A stretch of 11,912 bases of DNA, taken from positions 37,068 through 48,979 of the forward strand of contig NWUY0300018296.1 in NCBI GenBank assembly GCA_004151065.3, written 5' to 3'. Source of the stretch: Larix sibirica. Its lineage: Eukaryota; Streptophyta; Pinopsida; Pinales; Pinaceae. Position numbers and translations under genes: made by a program. Under the pieces are notes generated by a model. It searched no databases. It was not told the DNA's origin and saw nothing but the letters and a program-made list of their open reading frames with translations. Below, in pieces: positions 1 to 8,450 of the stretch. The stretch's first letter is position 1. Every line of letters begins with the position of its first letter.

Positions 1-470
1 TTAAGCGATGTTGGCATAAAGGCACCATGTCTTGGCTAAATCATTGGGGAGTTGAGGAAGAGGTGACTCTATAGAATAGTGATAATATTAAAAGTATTAT
101 TACATCTAAATTTAAGGAGAAGTGGTTCAATAAGGATAAGAAAATTAAGATATTATAAGGAGGTGATCAACCCTAATCTAGAAGATCAAAATATCTCTCT
201 ATTTTAACTAGTGTAAAGAAGAAAATCAACATTGCTAAAAATAAAAACAAACTCTCACGGGCCTCATAGTGAAATAGGGTGATGGACAATTCCTAAAACA
301 TTGTGGAGAGAAATAATCTATCATGTCTGTGACACAAAGAGTGTGGGAGATGAAAATCACTTTATCATAGAATGGTTTGCATATAGCCACATTAGAGTGC
401 AATTTCAAGATATTTGCCTCAATATTGGCCTTCCTAACATTTTACCTCATTACAACAATGGTGATTTATG
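1..470 (+). pseudogene. Decayed 3' end of a non-LTR reverse-transcriptase ORF
   Basis: No open frame survives, but translation across frames gives a broken protein resembling the C-terminal tail of a LINE ORF2. About 20-150 reads like MSWLNHWGVEEEVTL then KFKEKWFNKDKK, interrupted by stops. About 285-465 reads HVCDTKSVGDENHFIIEW followed by FAYSHIRVQFQDICLN. The second part matches the familiar C-terminal pattern of a Cys/His zinc-knuckle-like segment followed by E-D-E-x-H-F and an R-rich helix. The first Cys of the expected CxxC is now Tyr and the last Cys is Trp, so it is dead. The upstream part lies outside the window. It could instead be a different retroelement tail; the assignment rests on motif pattern only. 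Confidence 0.45.
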
Positions 471-552
471 AATGCTTCTATTAAATATTTTTTAGTACAT
501 AAATAAAATTATAAAGAATCCCAAGTGAAACCTTACCTTTTATTATTTCTAG

Positions 553-762
553 TCCATCACCTAGTATTTGCAGGTACTTTACATTTTATAATACTACTTT
601 ACTATGTCTCAACCATGGTATTTAAGGTTTTATTATGTTTAGGTGCATCAACTATAACCTCCACCCACTATCTGTAGGTATTGTTACATGTTTATAATAC
701 TAATTTATTATGTCTCGACCATGATATTTCGGGTTTTATTATGTTTAGGTGCATTTAACTAT
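553..762. repeat. Imperfect tandem duplication, unit about 105 bp
   Basis: Two adjacent copies, 553-660 and 661-762, share a block running from a ccatcacc/ccaccca start through aggta, ttataatacta, tatgtctc, accatg and ttttattatgtttaggtgca to an aacta end. The copies differ by scattered substitutions and small indels. No coding content is visible in either copy. This is a local duplication of intergenic sequence of unknown origin. Confidence 0.8.
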
Positions 763-1361
763 GCCAAAGGTTTATCACTCCTTTTTTACTAGTTAATAAT
801 TGCACAATCATTCTTAACATTAATTTTTATTTTCATTATTATTAAAACTTTTTATACATTTTTAAAATACAAAAAAGGCTCTACCACTACAACCTTCGCA
901 ATCGCTTACATAATATTTTTAGTAGCACATGGGGTCAAGTGATTATGGTCCCATGAGAAAGTGTCAGAAGCGTCTTTCTCATTAAACAACACATCATTAG
1001 TGTTTTTTCTAAAAGAAGCCATTTCAATGCAAAATAACCAATATAGATCTATGATAACTCCAAAAGTGTCAAAATGGATCAAATCCACTGAGGTGTAAAA
1101 GATATGGATATGTAAAAATACAATTTTGATTTCTCTCTTTTTCTAAAAGATAACCCATTAAATGGATCCTCACGAGAATAGAAAAATGGTTTTACAATGA
1201 GTTAAAATTTAAATAAATCATGAATCTTGTCTTTATTTTTTTACATCGATACATTCTCTTGTTGAAGGATATACAACTAAAGACCCATTACTCACCAAAG
1301 GAACATGATCCTTAAAATCTCAATTCTTATATTCATGTACTCTCTTTATTCCTCTTGACCA
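763..1361. other. AT-rich intergenic stretch, nothing recognised
   Basis: This stretch has A- and T-rich runs and stops in all frames. A 60-codon open stretch on the - strand (906-1088) has no recognisable domain and no splice or promoter context. I see no gene, RNA or element end here. Confidence 0.5.
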
Positions 1362-1377
1362 TGTGTGTGTGTGTGTG

Positions 1378-1420
<43 letters not shown>
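1362..1420. repeat. Compound microsatellite (TG)9(GA)20
   Basis: Nine TG repeats (1362-1379) run directly into twenty uninterrupted GA repeats (1380-1419). The purity of the GA tract suggests recent expansion and probable length polymorphism. An open frame that starts inside it and encodes an Arg-Glu run is an artefact of the repeat. Confidence 0.97.
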
Positions 1421-1424
<4 letters not shown>

Positions 1425-1444
1425 GGTTTAGGTCAAAAGGAAGA

Positions 1445-2790
1445 GTATCTCTAGAAATTTATATTGTTTGGAGAGATTTGGTAAATTCCTCATCCTTAGT
1501 TGTGAATTGGATAGTCTTGAAAGTGAGAAATGTTAGAAAAGTGAGTATTGAAGAGTATCATTGGATTGGATAAAAAGAAAACTTTAGGATATTTGAGGGA
1601 TTATTAGCAATTTTTTAGAATAAAGGAATCTCTTGTCTAAGAGATGTAATATTGCAACTACCAAATAATTATTGGAGGCAAGGATGGGTTGCAACAGATT
1701 TCTTGTCACTTTAGGGAAGTTTAATGGAAGAGTGGAGTCAGTTCACTCATAATTTAAAACATGGTGATATCATATTTTTAGATGAGGAAGACAAGATTTG
1801 TTAGCTATATATAATTATACAATCAAACTAGGGTATGTAGTAAGAGTGGAGAAAGAGGCTCCCATGGAGACGATTTGGTGGTGGATATCAATTTGGAATC
1901 TTCCTTATCCATTAAAGACTAGAATATTTCTATGGTTGGAATTAGCAAAATATATTGACTTGGGACAATTGACATAAAAGAAACTGGATAGGCCTAGAAA
2001 TATGTATGTTATGTAAAAGAAAAAATGAGATAGCTATACATATGTTTGTATCCTACACCTTTGCTAGAGAAGCATGGAAAGAGATAATACAAGGGCTAGT
2101 GACACGTGCAAGGTAGTAAAGACCTTCCCTAGTGGAATGCCTATTAGAATGGTTAATTGATCAATCAATAGAGGATTATCAATATTTGCTAGGATTATTT
2201 GTGTGTGGTATTTGGTGGACTAGAAATCAAATAATATTTCAAGATAAGGAAGTATCTCTTGATAAAGTCTCACATAGTATCAGGTTATATATTCAAGAAA
2301 ATAAAAGAATCAATAAAGTCGTAGGTAGATTATGACAATGCATAATATTGACTATGAGAAGACTTGGAGATATTTCAATGGAACCTGCCAAGGGGAACTA
2401 GGCATTTTTGGTGCAAGTGCAATTTTATTCCAAGATTAGTCACATTATTAAAGTCTTGAATTTGTTGTAGGAGCTGGTAGTAATAACCATGTAGAATTTT
2501 ATGCTTTATGGATTATTCTGAAAGTGTCAAAAGAATTTAACACCTTCAAGTCTTTGGAGGTTCTAAACTAATCATTGAGTGGGATAACAAGAATAATCAA
2601 GTCAAAAACTTGGGTTTGGAAGCAATTATGAAGCTTATTATAGAGTTGAAATAATGCTTTGAAGGAATTACTTTTACTTGTGTCTATAGGGAATATAACT
2701 CAATGGAAAATATCCTATCAAAAGAAGCACTGATGATATAGGAATGGATCCTAACTAAAAAGGCCTATATGATAAATACTTAAGAAGAAG
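1445..2790 (+). pseudogene. Decayed L1-like LINE ORF2, C-terminal half (zf-RVT and RNase H)
   Basis: This is a fossil of the post-polymerase region of a plant L1-type ORF2, read by hopping frames. From about 1465 it gives VWRDLVNSS then VRNVRKVSIEEYHWIG. At 1891-1936 it gives IWNLPYPLKTRIFLWL, the usual entry to the zf-RVT domain. At about 1955-2090, in another frame, it gives NWIGLEICMLCKRKNE then HMFVSYTFAREAW, a CxxC...H motif whose final Cys is Tyr. At 2132-2335 an open stretch contains GIWWTRNQIIFQDK. At about 2365-2780 an RNase H fold is recognisable: YFNGTCQGELGIFGAS, NNHVEFYAL, GGSKLIIEW and VYREYNSMENILSKEAL. Two catalytic Asp positions are replaced (FDG to FNG, GDS to GGS), and several stops and frameshifts are present. 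It is therefore non-functional. The 5' half (endonuclease and polymerase) is not present upstream within the window. Confidence 0.75.
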
Positions 2791-3184
2791 ACACTAGGGT
2801 GTTATCCTTAATGGTGATGACCTTGTATTTTAAAAAAGAATTACTAAGGCTTGGAAGACTAACTATGTCGAGGTGTAGATTGCATAAGGTGGATGACCAT
2901 ATAAGTGAATACTAAATATAAAAATATTTATATTAATTGAAATAAAATTTCATTAGTAATATTGACGAATAATAATGGAAAAAAGATTTTATTGAAAGAA
3001 TATTAGATTTAATAAACATGAGAAGTCCAATTTGACCATGATCCGAACAATGAAAGAGTTAAGCATTCGATCATTGCATATCAGAATGAAAATGACACCT
3101 AGAAATTGTTTGTATATACATATAGAGAATAGTATATGTTAAAACTAAATATAAATAAACATAAATTAAAGTATCTCTACATAT
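2791..3184. other. AT-rich stretch, probably 3' tail of the decayed LINE then spacer
   Basis: After the RNase H remnant the sequence becomes AT-rich (around 2910-2990) with no recognisable domain. The first part may be the 3' UTR of the decayed LINE, but I could not find a clear poly(A) tail or target-site duplication. Confidence 0.35.
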
Positions 3185-3560
3185 ATATTGAAATAAAGCA
3201 ATATTATGGCATGCATTCAAGAAATCATTTAGGTGCTCATTGACAGAGATAGTCACATTGCCTAAGAACTTCAGTAGGTGCTCCTTAAACTTAGGCAATG
3301 GAACAATCTCTAGGGTGAGTTTTAAGGGTGAGGGAGCATGCCACAAAGTGGTATTAGCAGCTTCCTTGAATTCAAACAAACCATACTTATGAATGACTTT
3401 CCCATAATTAGTGGTTGGTTGTACCAAGGTGAAATGCTTGTACATACTCCCAATCACCCGAGGAGTAGAAGATTGACTTGACCTGGAAGACTAGGTCACG
3501 ATGCTTGTAATTGAGGGAGAGTTCAACAGAGAGATGATGTAATCAACCTCAGAGTCCTAG
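3185..3560 (-). pseudogene. Decayed Ty3/Gypsy-like gag fragment
   Basis: Read on the - strand, about 3560 down to 3185 gives DSEVDYIISLLNS, a stop, SRSSQSSTPRVIGSMYK, and later LEIVPLPKFKEHLLKFLGN and VTISVNEHLNDFLNACHNI. The pattern P-x-F, then V-x-EHL-x-x-F-x-x-A-C, is what plant Ty3/Gypsy gag (retrotransposon gag domain) proteins show near the start of the capsid region. The open part has no ATG; its frame opens at a GTG (3455-3457), with an in-frame stop at about 3490. Similarity ends at about 3185, and no protease, RT, integrase or LTR is seen. It could be a remnant of a domesticated or degenerate element; the call is by pattern only. Confidence 0.5.
3256..3300. repeat. Perfect 11-bp inverted repeat inside the gag remnant
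   Basis: CATTGCCTAAG (3256-3266) and CTTAGGCAATG (3290-3300) are exact reverse complements separated by 23 nt. They encode the PLPK and LGN parts of the gag remnant. This is probably coincidental or the trace of a small local rearrangement. Confidence 0.6.
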
Positions 3561-4318
3561 TTTGACCACCAACATAAAATAGATTGTAAATAAAGGAAGT
3601 TGTGTGATTAGTCATGACATTAGGACCAAAAAGAAAGAAACTACAAATAACAAATATGATCAAAAGGAAGATTATTGTTCAAAAAGATAGAGGGTTTGAT
3701 TCCAACCCCTCTAAAATTCAAACCTTTTAGGGAACAACTCATATTAATTAAAAAATTACCTTAAATTCTATGTGGGAATCCAAGAGTAGAAAATTCTCAA
3801 ACACAAATTGGCACTATTCAAGAGATCCCTTCAAGGGAATGCTTTAAAATAATATTTTGTGGCTAACAAAAGATATAATTTATAGAATTGAGACAAGTTG
3901 TAGAGAATTTCTACCAAGAATTTCTATGGAGGTCACTCAAAAGTTTGGTGAATACTATGTTAGTAGGGGATCTAAAATTATATGGGATCACAAGATTTTA
4001 ATTAGTCACATAATTGTTCTTAACATATTGATACAATTTATATAAAAAACTATGATAAATGAATTTACTACAAAGGATTATAATGTTTCTTGTGACTAGA
4101 CGTATTAACCCTATGGTTCTACATGGAGATTATGAATCCAATCAAAACAATCACTACCAATAATATAGTGGACATTTAACTTAAAGAGATTTTGTAATAT
4201 TGTAGATATATTCTTAGGTATATGTATGTACTAGGTGAAACCCTAAATGTATGTAGGATTCATGGCCTTTCAAAACTTTTTCCATACTATAAAAATATTA
4301 AACAAGATATTATAAGAC
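3561..4318. other. Non-coding stretch, nothing recognised
   Basis: No domain, RNA gene or element end is recognisable. The longest open stretch (3857-4045, + strand, 62 codons) resembles no family I know and lacks splice or promoter context. It is probably chance or a very old element remnant. Confidence 0.45.
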
Positions 4319-4827
4319 ATGGTATATAATTAATCAAATGAAATTGTGATAAAAAAAAAATAACATTTCAATTTGTAAACAACATGGATACAATGGGTAA
4401 GATGATTTTTGAATTCACTAAATCTTATTTTACATGATACATATCATAATAAAAAAATTCTTAATATTTTTTTAATCTAAATTAAATATGTGTTATATTA
4501 TGAATTGAAAATGTGCAATTTAAATAAAGATGAAAATTACAAAATTACCAATTTCTAAATAAAACATCATGGAATATAATTAATCAAATGAAATTGTGAT
4601 AATAAAAAAATAGCATTTAAATTTGTAAACAACATGGATACAAAGCTTGAATGGATAAAATGTTTTTTAAATTTACTAAATCTTATTTTACATAATAATC
4701 ATAATAAAAAAATTATTAATATTTATTTGATTTAAATCAAAGATGTGTTTTATAATGAATTGCATGTATTTACAACTTGAATAAAGATGAAGGTTGTAAA
4801 ATTATCTATTCCTAAATAAAACATCAA
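4319..4827. repeat. Tandem dimer of a 250-bp AT-rich unit
   Basis: Unit 1 (about 4319-4570) and unit 2 (about 4571-4827) align along their whole length. Shared landmarks in order include ataattaatcaaatgaaatt, atttgtaaacaacatggata, taaatcttattttaca, ataataaaaaaatt, tgaattg, aataaagatgaa and taaataaaacatca. Differences are substitutions and small indels, including an extra aagcttgaat block in unit 2. No open reading frame persists. This may be a short satellite-like dimer or a duplicated piece of a non-autonomous element; no terminal inverted repeats were seen. Confidence 0.85.
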
Positions 4828-5744
4828 AAAAACTAAATGAAGAAAACACACATTTGCAAATAATCTCCAACAACAATATTCAACAATTGTGTAATGGAAA
4901 ACAATTTATACCTAACATTAAAAGGAATGAACCCTTCCACTAAACTCTAAGATAGATCTCCTCACAAATCCAACCATGGGAAACAATGGAGAGAGCTACT
5001 CTTTAAATAAAAATTCTAGTTTCATCTCCTTTACAACAAAATAATGATTTGTTTCTCCTAGATTCACTAATTTCACCAATAAAAACAATTAAATATGCTA
5101 AGCATTGATGTTATTATTTGAAACAAATTTAGTCTCAAACTTTCAATTGTCAAAGTTGTCCTCTTTTCTAATTCTATCTAACTAGCTTAATTTGTATATA
5201 TAACCTTATTTAAAGTTCTATAAAGTGAATCATAATCATCCCCAATTAACTATATTTGGTTCAATCAATCCAATTATCAAAATTGCACCAACTTCCAAGT
5301 CTTCCAACTTTCCCAACTATCCTAATTAACATCAATTTACTTAATTGTCATATGCTAAGTAGCCCAAATTCTTCCACATTTCCATATAACCTAATTTTCC
5401 AAATTAATACCACCTTTACAATTAACCAATTGTTTAATTTTTCAATTATCTAAATATCCCAAATTCCTCCTTATTAAATTAAGCTAAAATCACTCCATCA
5501 TCACAGTTTGCCGATTTAACATTCTTAAAAGTTCTTTATACTTCAAAATCAAACCATTAAAAAACAAGTTAATAGATCAGGTAACCAATCATTTCAAAGC
5601 AAATCTGTGTTGAGAATGCTTTTGGATGGCTATTTTCAACATGAGAACTTGTAACCAACATTAATATGAAACTTAATAACTGGAGCTACAAATCCTTATT
5701 TTACACAGTATTTCCAAAACATTTCGATGTTTGTGAATTTTCTG
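4828..5744. other. AT-rich intergenic stretch and 3' flank of the E2 gene
   Basis: The sequence is low in complexity. From about 5120 to 5480 it is dominated by short degenerate blocks such as caatta, ttcca and aattgtc. The open stretch at 5256-5453 on the + strand has the biased Leu/Ile/Asn/Thr/Ser composition expected of that sequence and is not a gene. About 45 nt past the E2 stop, on the - strand, an AATAAG element (5695-5700) is a possible variant poly(A) signal. Nothing else is supported. Confidence 0.45.
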
Positions 5745-7552
5745 CTATATATTTAACAAGCTCTGTTGAACAACCTCATAGACCTTCTTCCTATATTCTC
5801 TGCGATCTTCACGGTACAAGTAAGCAGCTCTTGGATTAGCAGGAGAATCCGGATTTGGGTCACAAAGTAATGACTGCACCCACATAATACCATATGTAAT
5901 GTTCAGCGAGAAAAGTTCAGATAAAAGCATGTGTAACTTACATTTCCCTCCTTTCAGAATATCACATTAATAAGCAAGCATATAAAGCCACTACCATTCA
6001 AAAAGATCACCTCACAACCTGAAAGAGTTCAGTACCTGAATGGAAGTGAGAACTGTAGCTACATCATAGGCTGGGGTCCACTTATTTTTCAAAATGTCCA
6101 AGCAAATACGACCATTATCATAAACTACAAAGGATAAGCCAAAGAAATACTACCATTATCATAAACTACACAAGATAAACCAAAGATCACTTCATTAATG
6201 AATAGGAGTGATCGATTTAAACCTAGGATTTGATATGCCTGGTAAGATGAAAAAACATGAAAAAACAAAACAAGAGGGAGAACCATAGTATTTGTACACT
6301 ATTAAATAAGCATTAAAATCTAACTGTCTAATAGTTATATAGAATTTGGGTGGATTAGTAAGTATGTTTTTTCCAAACTGTAAGAAGATGAGATAAGTGT
6401 ATTTTCCAAATTGATTTTATAGAAACAGTTCCAAATTTAAAATAAACAAATATGTAAAAAAAAATATAAGAAATGGTTGGTAATTGATGCATGGATAACT
6501 GGGTAGCTAATGCATGGATAATGGGCAATTCATAGCAGACAACATGTTGTGATAACAAGTAACAGATACATGGCACTTAACTTGTGATTTATTGATGTTC
6601 ACCAACTACAAATTAAGTGGCCACTTAACTTATAGCTTATTAATGTTCCTCGACCACAAATTAAATGGCTATTCTAATAATCAAAATATTTACAAAAGTT
6701 GCAATCATAAAAGCTGAATAGATATACAAAAATTTGTGAATATATAAACAACACTTACCATTTGGGTGAAACATCTTCGATACAAATTGTACTTTGGGAG
6801 GAATGTTAGGGTAATCCGGTTTGAACAGAAGCGTTAGCTTAAATATGCCTACAAAATTGTAATAATGACGTTGAAGTTATTAAATTATTTAAAAATGACT
6901 TAAAAAAATTTATAATTTCTTTTTATTAGATTTTTGATGATGATAGTTGGAGTGTTTACTCAAAAAAAATTCTAATTAGTGACGATGATGAATAGAATGG
7001 TTATTCAAAAGAGACTGCTAAAAATCAGAGAATGCTAAACTGTCAATAATGTGAAACTAAATGATCCTTATTTCGATTGCTGATTCCCTCCTTATTTCTA
7101 TTGCTGATTCTCTCCATCCAACTCAGGCATGGAGCCTCCATGCCCATTGGATGGAGGGAATCAGCAATCAAGATAAGCTCAGGCCTAAAACTTTAACACA
7201 CCCAAAAAAAAATGAAAATATTAATGGAAGAAAACACTAACCGCCTTCCCATGGAGTCTCTAAAGGCCTGCATGCAAACAAATATGTGCACAGGTGATCA
7301 CTCACTCACATAATTCAAACCTTGACAAACTGGGGATTCAGATCAATCCAATTCAAATCTTATAAGAAGCTGAAACATTATGATGTAATGATAAATAAAA
7401 CAGGTAAAATGGCAAAAGCAGAAATACCCGAAGATAACAGCGTCCCAGAGCATAATATTTTCTTCTCGAGGAGCTCCACTAATACCTTCAGGCGGATCAT
7501 CATTCATTCTCTTGAGATCGGCCATTAGCCTGCTGATGCAAGCAGTCGACAT
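5745..7552 (-). CDS. UBC2-like: RAD6/UBC2-class ubiquitin-conjugating enzyme E2, five exons
   Basis: This E2 accepts ubiquitin from E1 on a catalytic Cys and passes it to substrate with an E3. RAD6 orthologues act in the nucleus and cytosol on histone H2B and PCNA. Exons in coding order are 7552-7428, 7267-7242, 6848-6759, 6124-6036 and 5873-5745. All introns are GT-AG, phases match, and the product is 152 residues, the usual RAD6 length. Landmarks are [21 protein letters not shown] (32-42), TPWEGG (46-51), the HPN motif (78-80), catalytic Cys in GRICLDIL (Cys88), and [13 protein letters not shown] (111-123) with Ser120. The ATG at 7552 is chosen because the in-frame extension upstream begins with TTG and no ATG lies between it and the TATA box. 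Residues 4-7 (ACIS) and the C-terminal helix differ from the common plant sequence. By my recollection about two thirds of positions are identical, so this is a diverged paralogue. No stop or frameshift is seen; it appears functional. Confidence 0.93.
6104..6185 (-). repeat. 41-bp tandem duplication copying the exon 4 splice acceptor
   Basis: Unit A (6104-6144) and unit B (6145-6185) match at 37 of 41 positions and abut exactly. On the gene strand, unit A holds the end of intron 3, its acceptor (TTTGTAG at 6131-6125) and the first 21 nt of exon 4. Unit B, met first by the transcript, repeats all of this within the intron, including an equivalent acceptor (TGTGTAG at 6172-6166). Splicing to unit B would add 41 nt, shift the frame, and meet a stop after 13 codons. 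That stop is the TAG of the genuine acceptor. Confidence 0.9.
6483..6526. repeat. Short tandem repeat in intron 3, about 22 bp
   Basis: Two near-adjacent copies share a tgatgcatggataactggg / taatgcatggataatggg core inside intron 3. There is no coding consequence. Confidence 0.7.
6571..6665. repeat. 47-48 bp tandem dimer in intron 3
   Basis: Copies at 6571-6617 and 6618-6665 share tggc(c)acttaactt, ttatt(g/a)atgttc, acca(c/a) and acaaattaa in the same order. A tggctatt start of a third copy follows. The dimer lies wholly inside intron 3 of the E2 gene. Confidence 0.8.
7066..7178. repeat. Intronic long hairpin with adjoining 24-bp tandem repeat (E2 intron 2)
   Basis: A 24-bp unit occurs twice head to tail (7066-7089 and 7090-7113, 2 mismatches). 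The second copy plus eight bases (7090-7121) forms the left arm of an inverted repeat whose right arm is 7147-7178. About 27 of 32 positions pair. The 25-nt loop holds its own 9-bp perfect stem, GGCATGGAG / CTCCATGCC (7126-7134 and 7136-7144), around one central base. The result is a nested hairpin of about 89 nt within intron 2 (6849-7241). It could be the remains of a small foldback element or a small-RNA precursor-like fold. Confidence 0.8.
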
Positions 7553-7675
7553 CTTGGCTCCCTCCAGAGAAATCAATAGTAGTACCCCAGAAATATGAGC
7601 AGCGAAAAGTTGATGAGAAGTTTAAACGACTTCAATGACTTAGTTTGATTGTAACGATTGTGAATACTTGGCTTT

Positions 7676-7683
7676 CTTTATAG
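7676..7683 (-). promoter_or_regulatory. TATA box of the E2 gene
   Basis: CTATAAAG on the - strand lies about 125 nt upstream of the ATG. Transcription would be expected to start near 7650, giving a 5' UTR of about 95 nt with no upstream ATG. A CCAAT box (7702-7706, - strand) lies about 20 nt further upstream. This is a sequence-based inference. Confidence 0.55.
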
Positions 7684-7701
7684 ATTCGTTTTTCTTGTTT
7701 T

Positions 7702-7706
7702 ATTGG
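7702..7706 (-). promoter_or_regulatory. CCAAT box upstream of the E2 TATA box
   Basis: ACCAATA on the - strand contains a CCAAT pentamer close upstream of the TATA element. A second ACCAATCAC lies at about 7880-7888. Both are short motifs, supported mainly by position. Confidence 0.35.
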
Positions 7707-8004
7707 TCCGATTAAATAATGGACCTTCAACCATTTATAACCACTAATGCCCCCGTCATCTTTTAGAGCCATCTACTAACCCATCTTCTTTTATCATATT
7801 CTATCATGGTCAACTTATCTCTCATTTCTTAATAGTTATGTTTTTTTCAATTTTTTATTTTAAAAATTTATTCCAAACGTGATTGGTCCTATATCATTGA
7901 AATGAAAATAAAATAAATTGACAAAAACAATAGTAAATATATTCCTAACACTCATGTATGGAAACTTCCCAAAAGCTAAGGAGGAAAGTTGGACACAGTT
8001 TCCA

Positions 8005-8048
8005 TCTTTTTGTCGATTTCCTTTCGTCTTTTTGTTGATTCCCTTTCC
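8005..8048. repeat. 22-bp tandem repeat, two copies
   Basis: tctttttgtcgatttccttt (8005-8024) recurs as tctttttgttgattcccttt (8027-8046). A looser third copy follows at about 8066-8092 (ttgttttgctgattcagtt). It shares the ttg(c/t)tgattcc theme with the hairpin in E2 intron 2. Confidence 0.7.
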
Positions 8049-8114
8049 ATCAAAGTTTCAACACAGTTTCTGTTGTTTTGCTGATTCAGTTCCATGATTG
8101 GAAATAGGGAGTTC

Positions 8115-8170
8115 CATGTATGAATGTGAGTGTGCACGTGACTTGGAAAAAAAACTCACACCCATACATG
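8115..8170. repeat. Imperfect 17-bp inverted repeat
   Basis: catgtatgaatgtgagt (8115-8131) pairs with actcacacccatacatg (8154-8170) at 15 of 17 positions around a 22-nt loop containing an A run. It may be a terminator-like or foldback structure; no attached gene is seen. Confidence 0.7.
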
Positions 8171-8277
8171 AGCACATGAAAATTCATTGTGTTAAAACAT
8201 GGATTTCCTTGAATGTCCTTGTGATTATGTGATATTAATAATGAAGGAAGTTTTTGTTTGATTTCAAATTCATGCAG

Positions 8278-8330
8278 ACGAGAGGATTGAGGAATGAATT
8301 CAAGTTTCTAATCAGCTCATTGCACACAAG
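8278..8330 (+). other. Candidate orphan exon-like segment
   Basis: A 53-nt stretch free of stops in one frame is bounded by a pyrimidine-rich tract ending CATGCAG and by AAG|GTACG, good acceptor and donor matches. It would encode TRGLRNEFKFLISSLHT, which I do not recognise. No partner exon is seen in the window. It may be chance, or an exon of a gene whose intron holds the LINE. Confidence 0.15.
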
Positions 8331-8450
8331 GTACGATTGAAGCTCAGTTAGAGATGAATATTTTTTTTTGGCATAACTATCATTTGGTTTCAAAATTTCA
8401 CATTATTTATATGCAAATATTATCTGGGAATCGTCCATCTCTTAAAAAAA

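Noticed and set aside
906-1088. 60-codon - strand open frame
   Set aside because: It has no recognisable domain, splice signals or promoter, and is short enough to be chance in AT-rich DNA.
1355-1573. 72-codon open frame starting in the microsatellite
   Set aside because: The start and Arg-Glu run come from the GA repeat. Only the later part is meaningful, as a LINE remnant.
4319-4827. LTR pair of a short retrotransposon
   Set aside because: The two units are directly adjacent with no internal region, TG...CA ends or primer-binding site.
5256-5453. 65-codon Leu/Ile/Asn-rich frame
   Set aside because: Its composition mirrors the low-complexity pyrimidine/AT sequence, and there is no domain or conserved motif.
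7553-7576. Eight-codon N-terminal extension of the E2 (ISLEGAK before MST)
   Set aside because: The extension opens with TTG, not ATG. The ATG at 7552 is the first after the TATA box and gives the standard RAD6 start and length.
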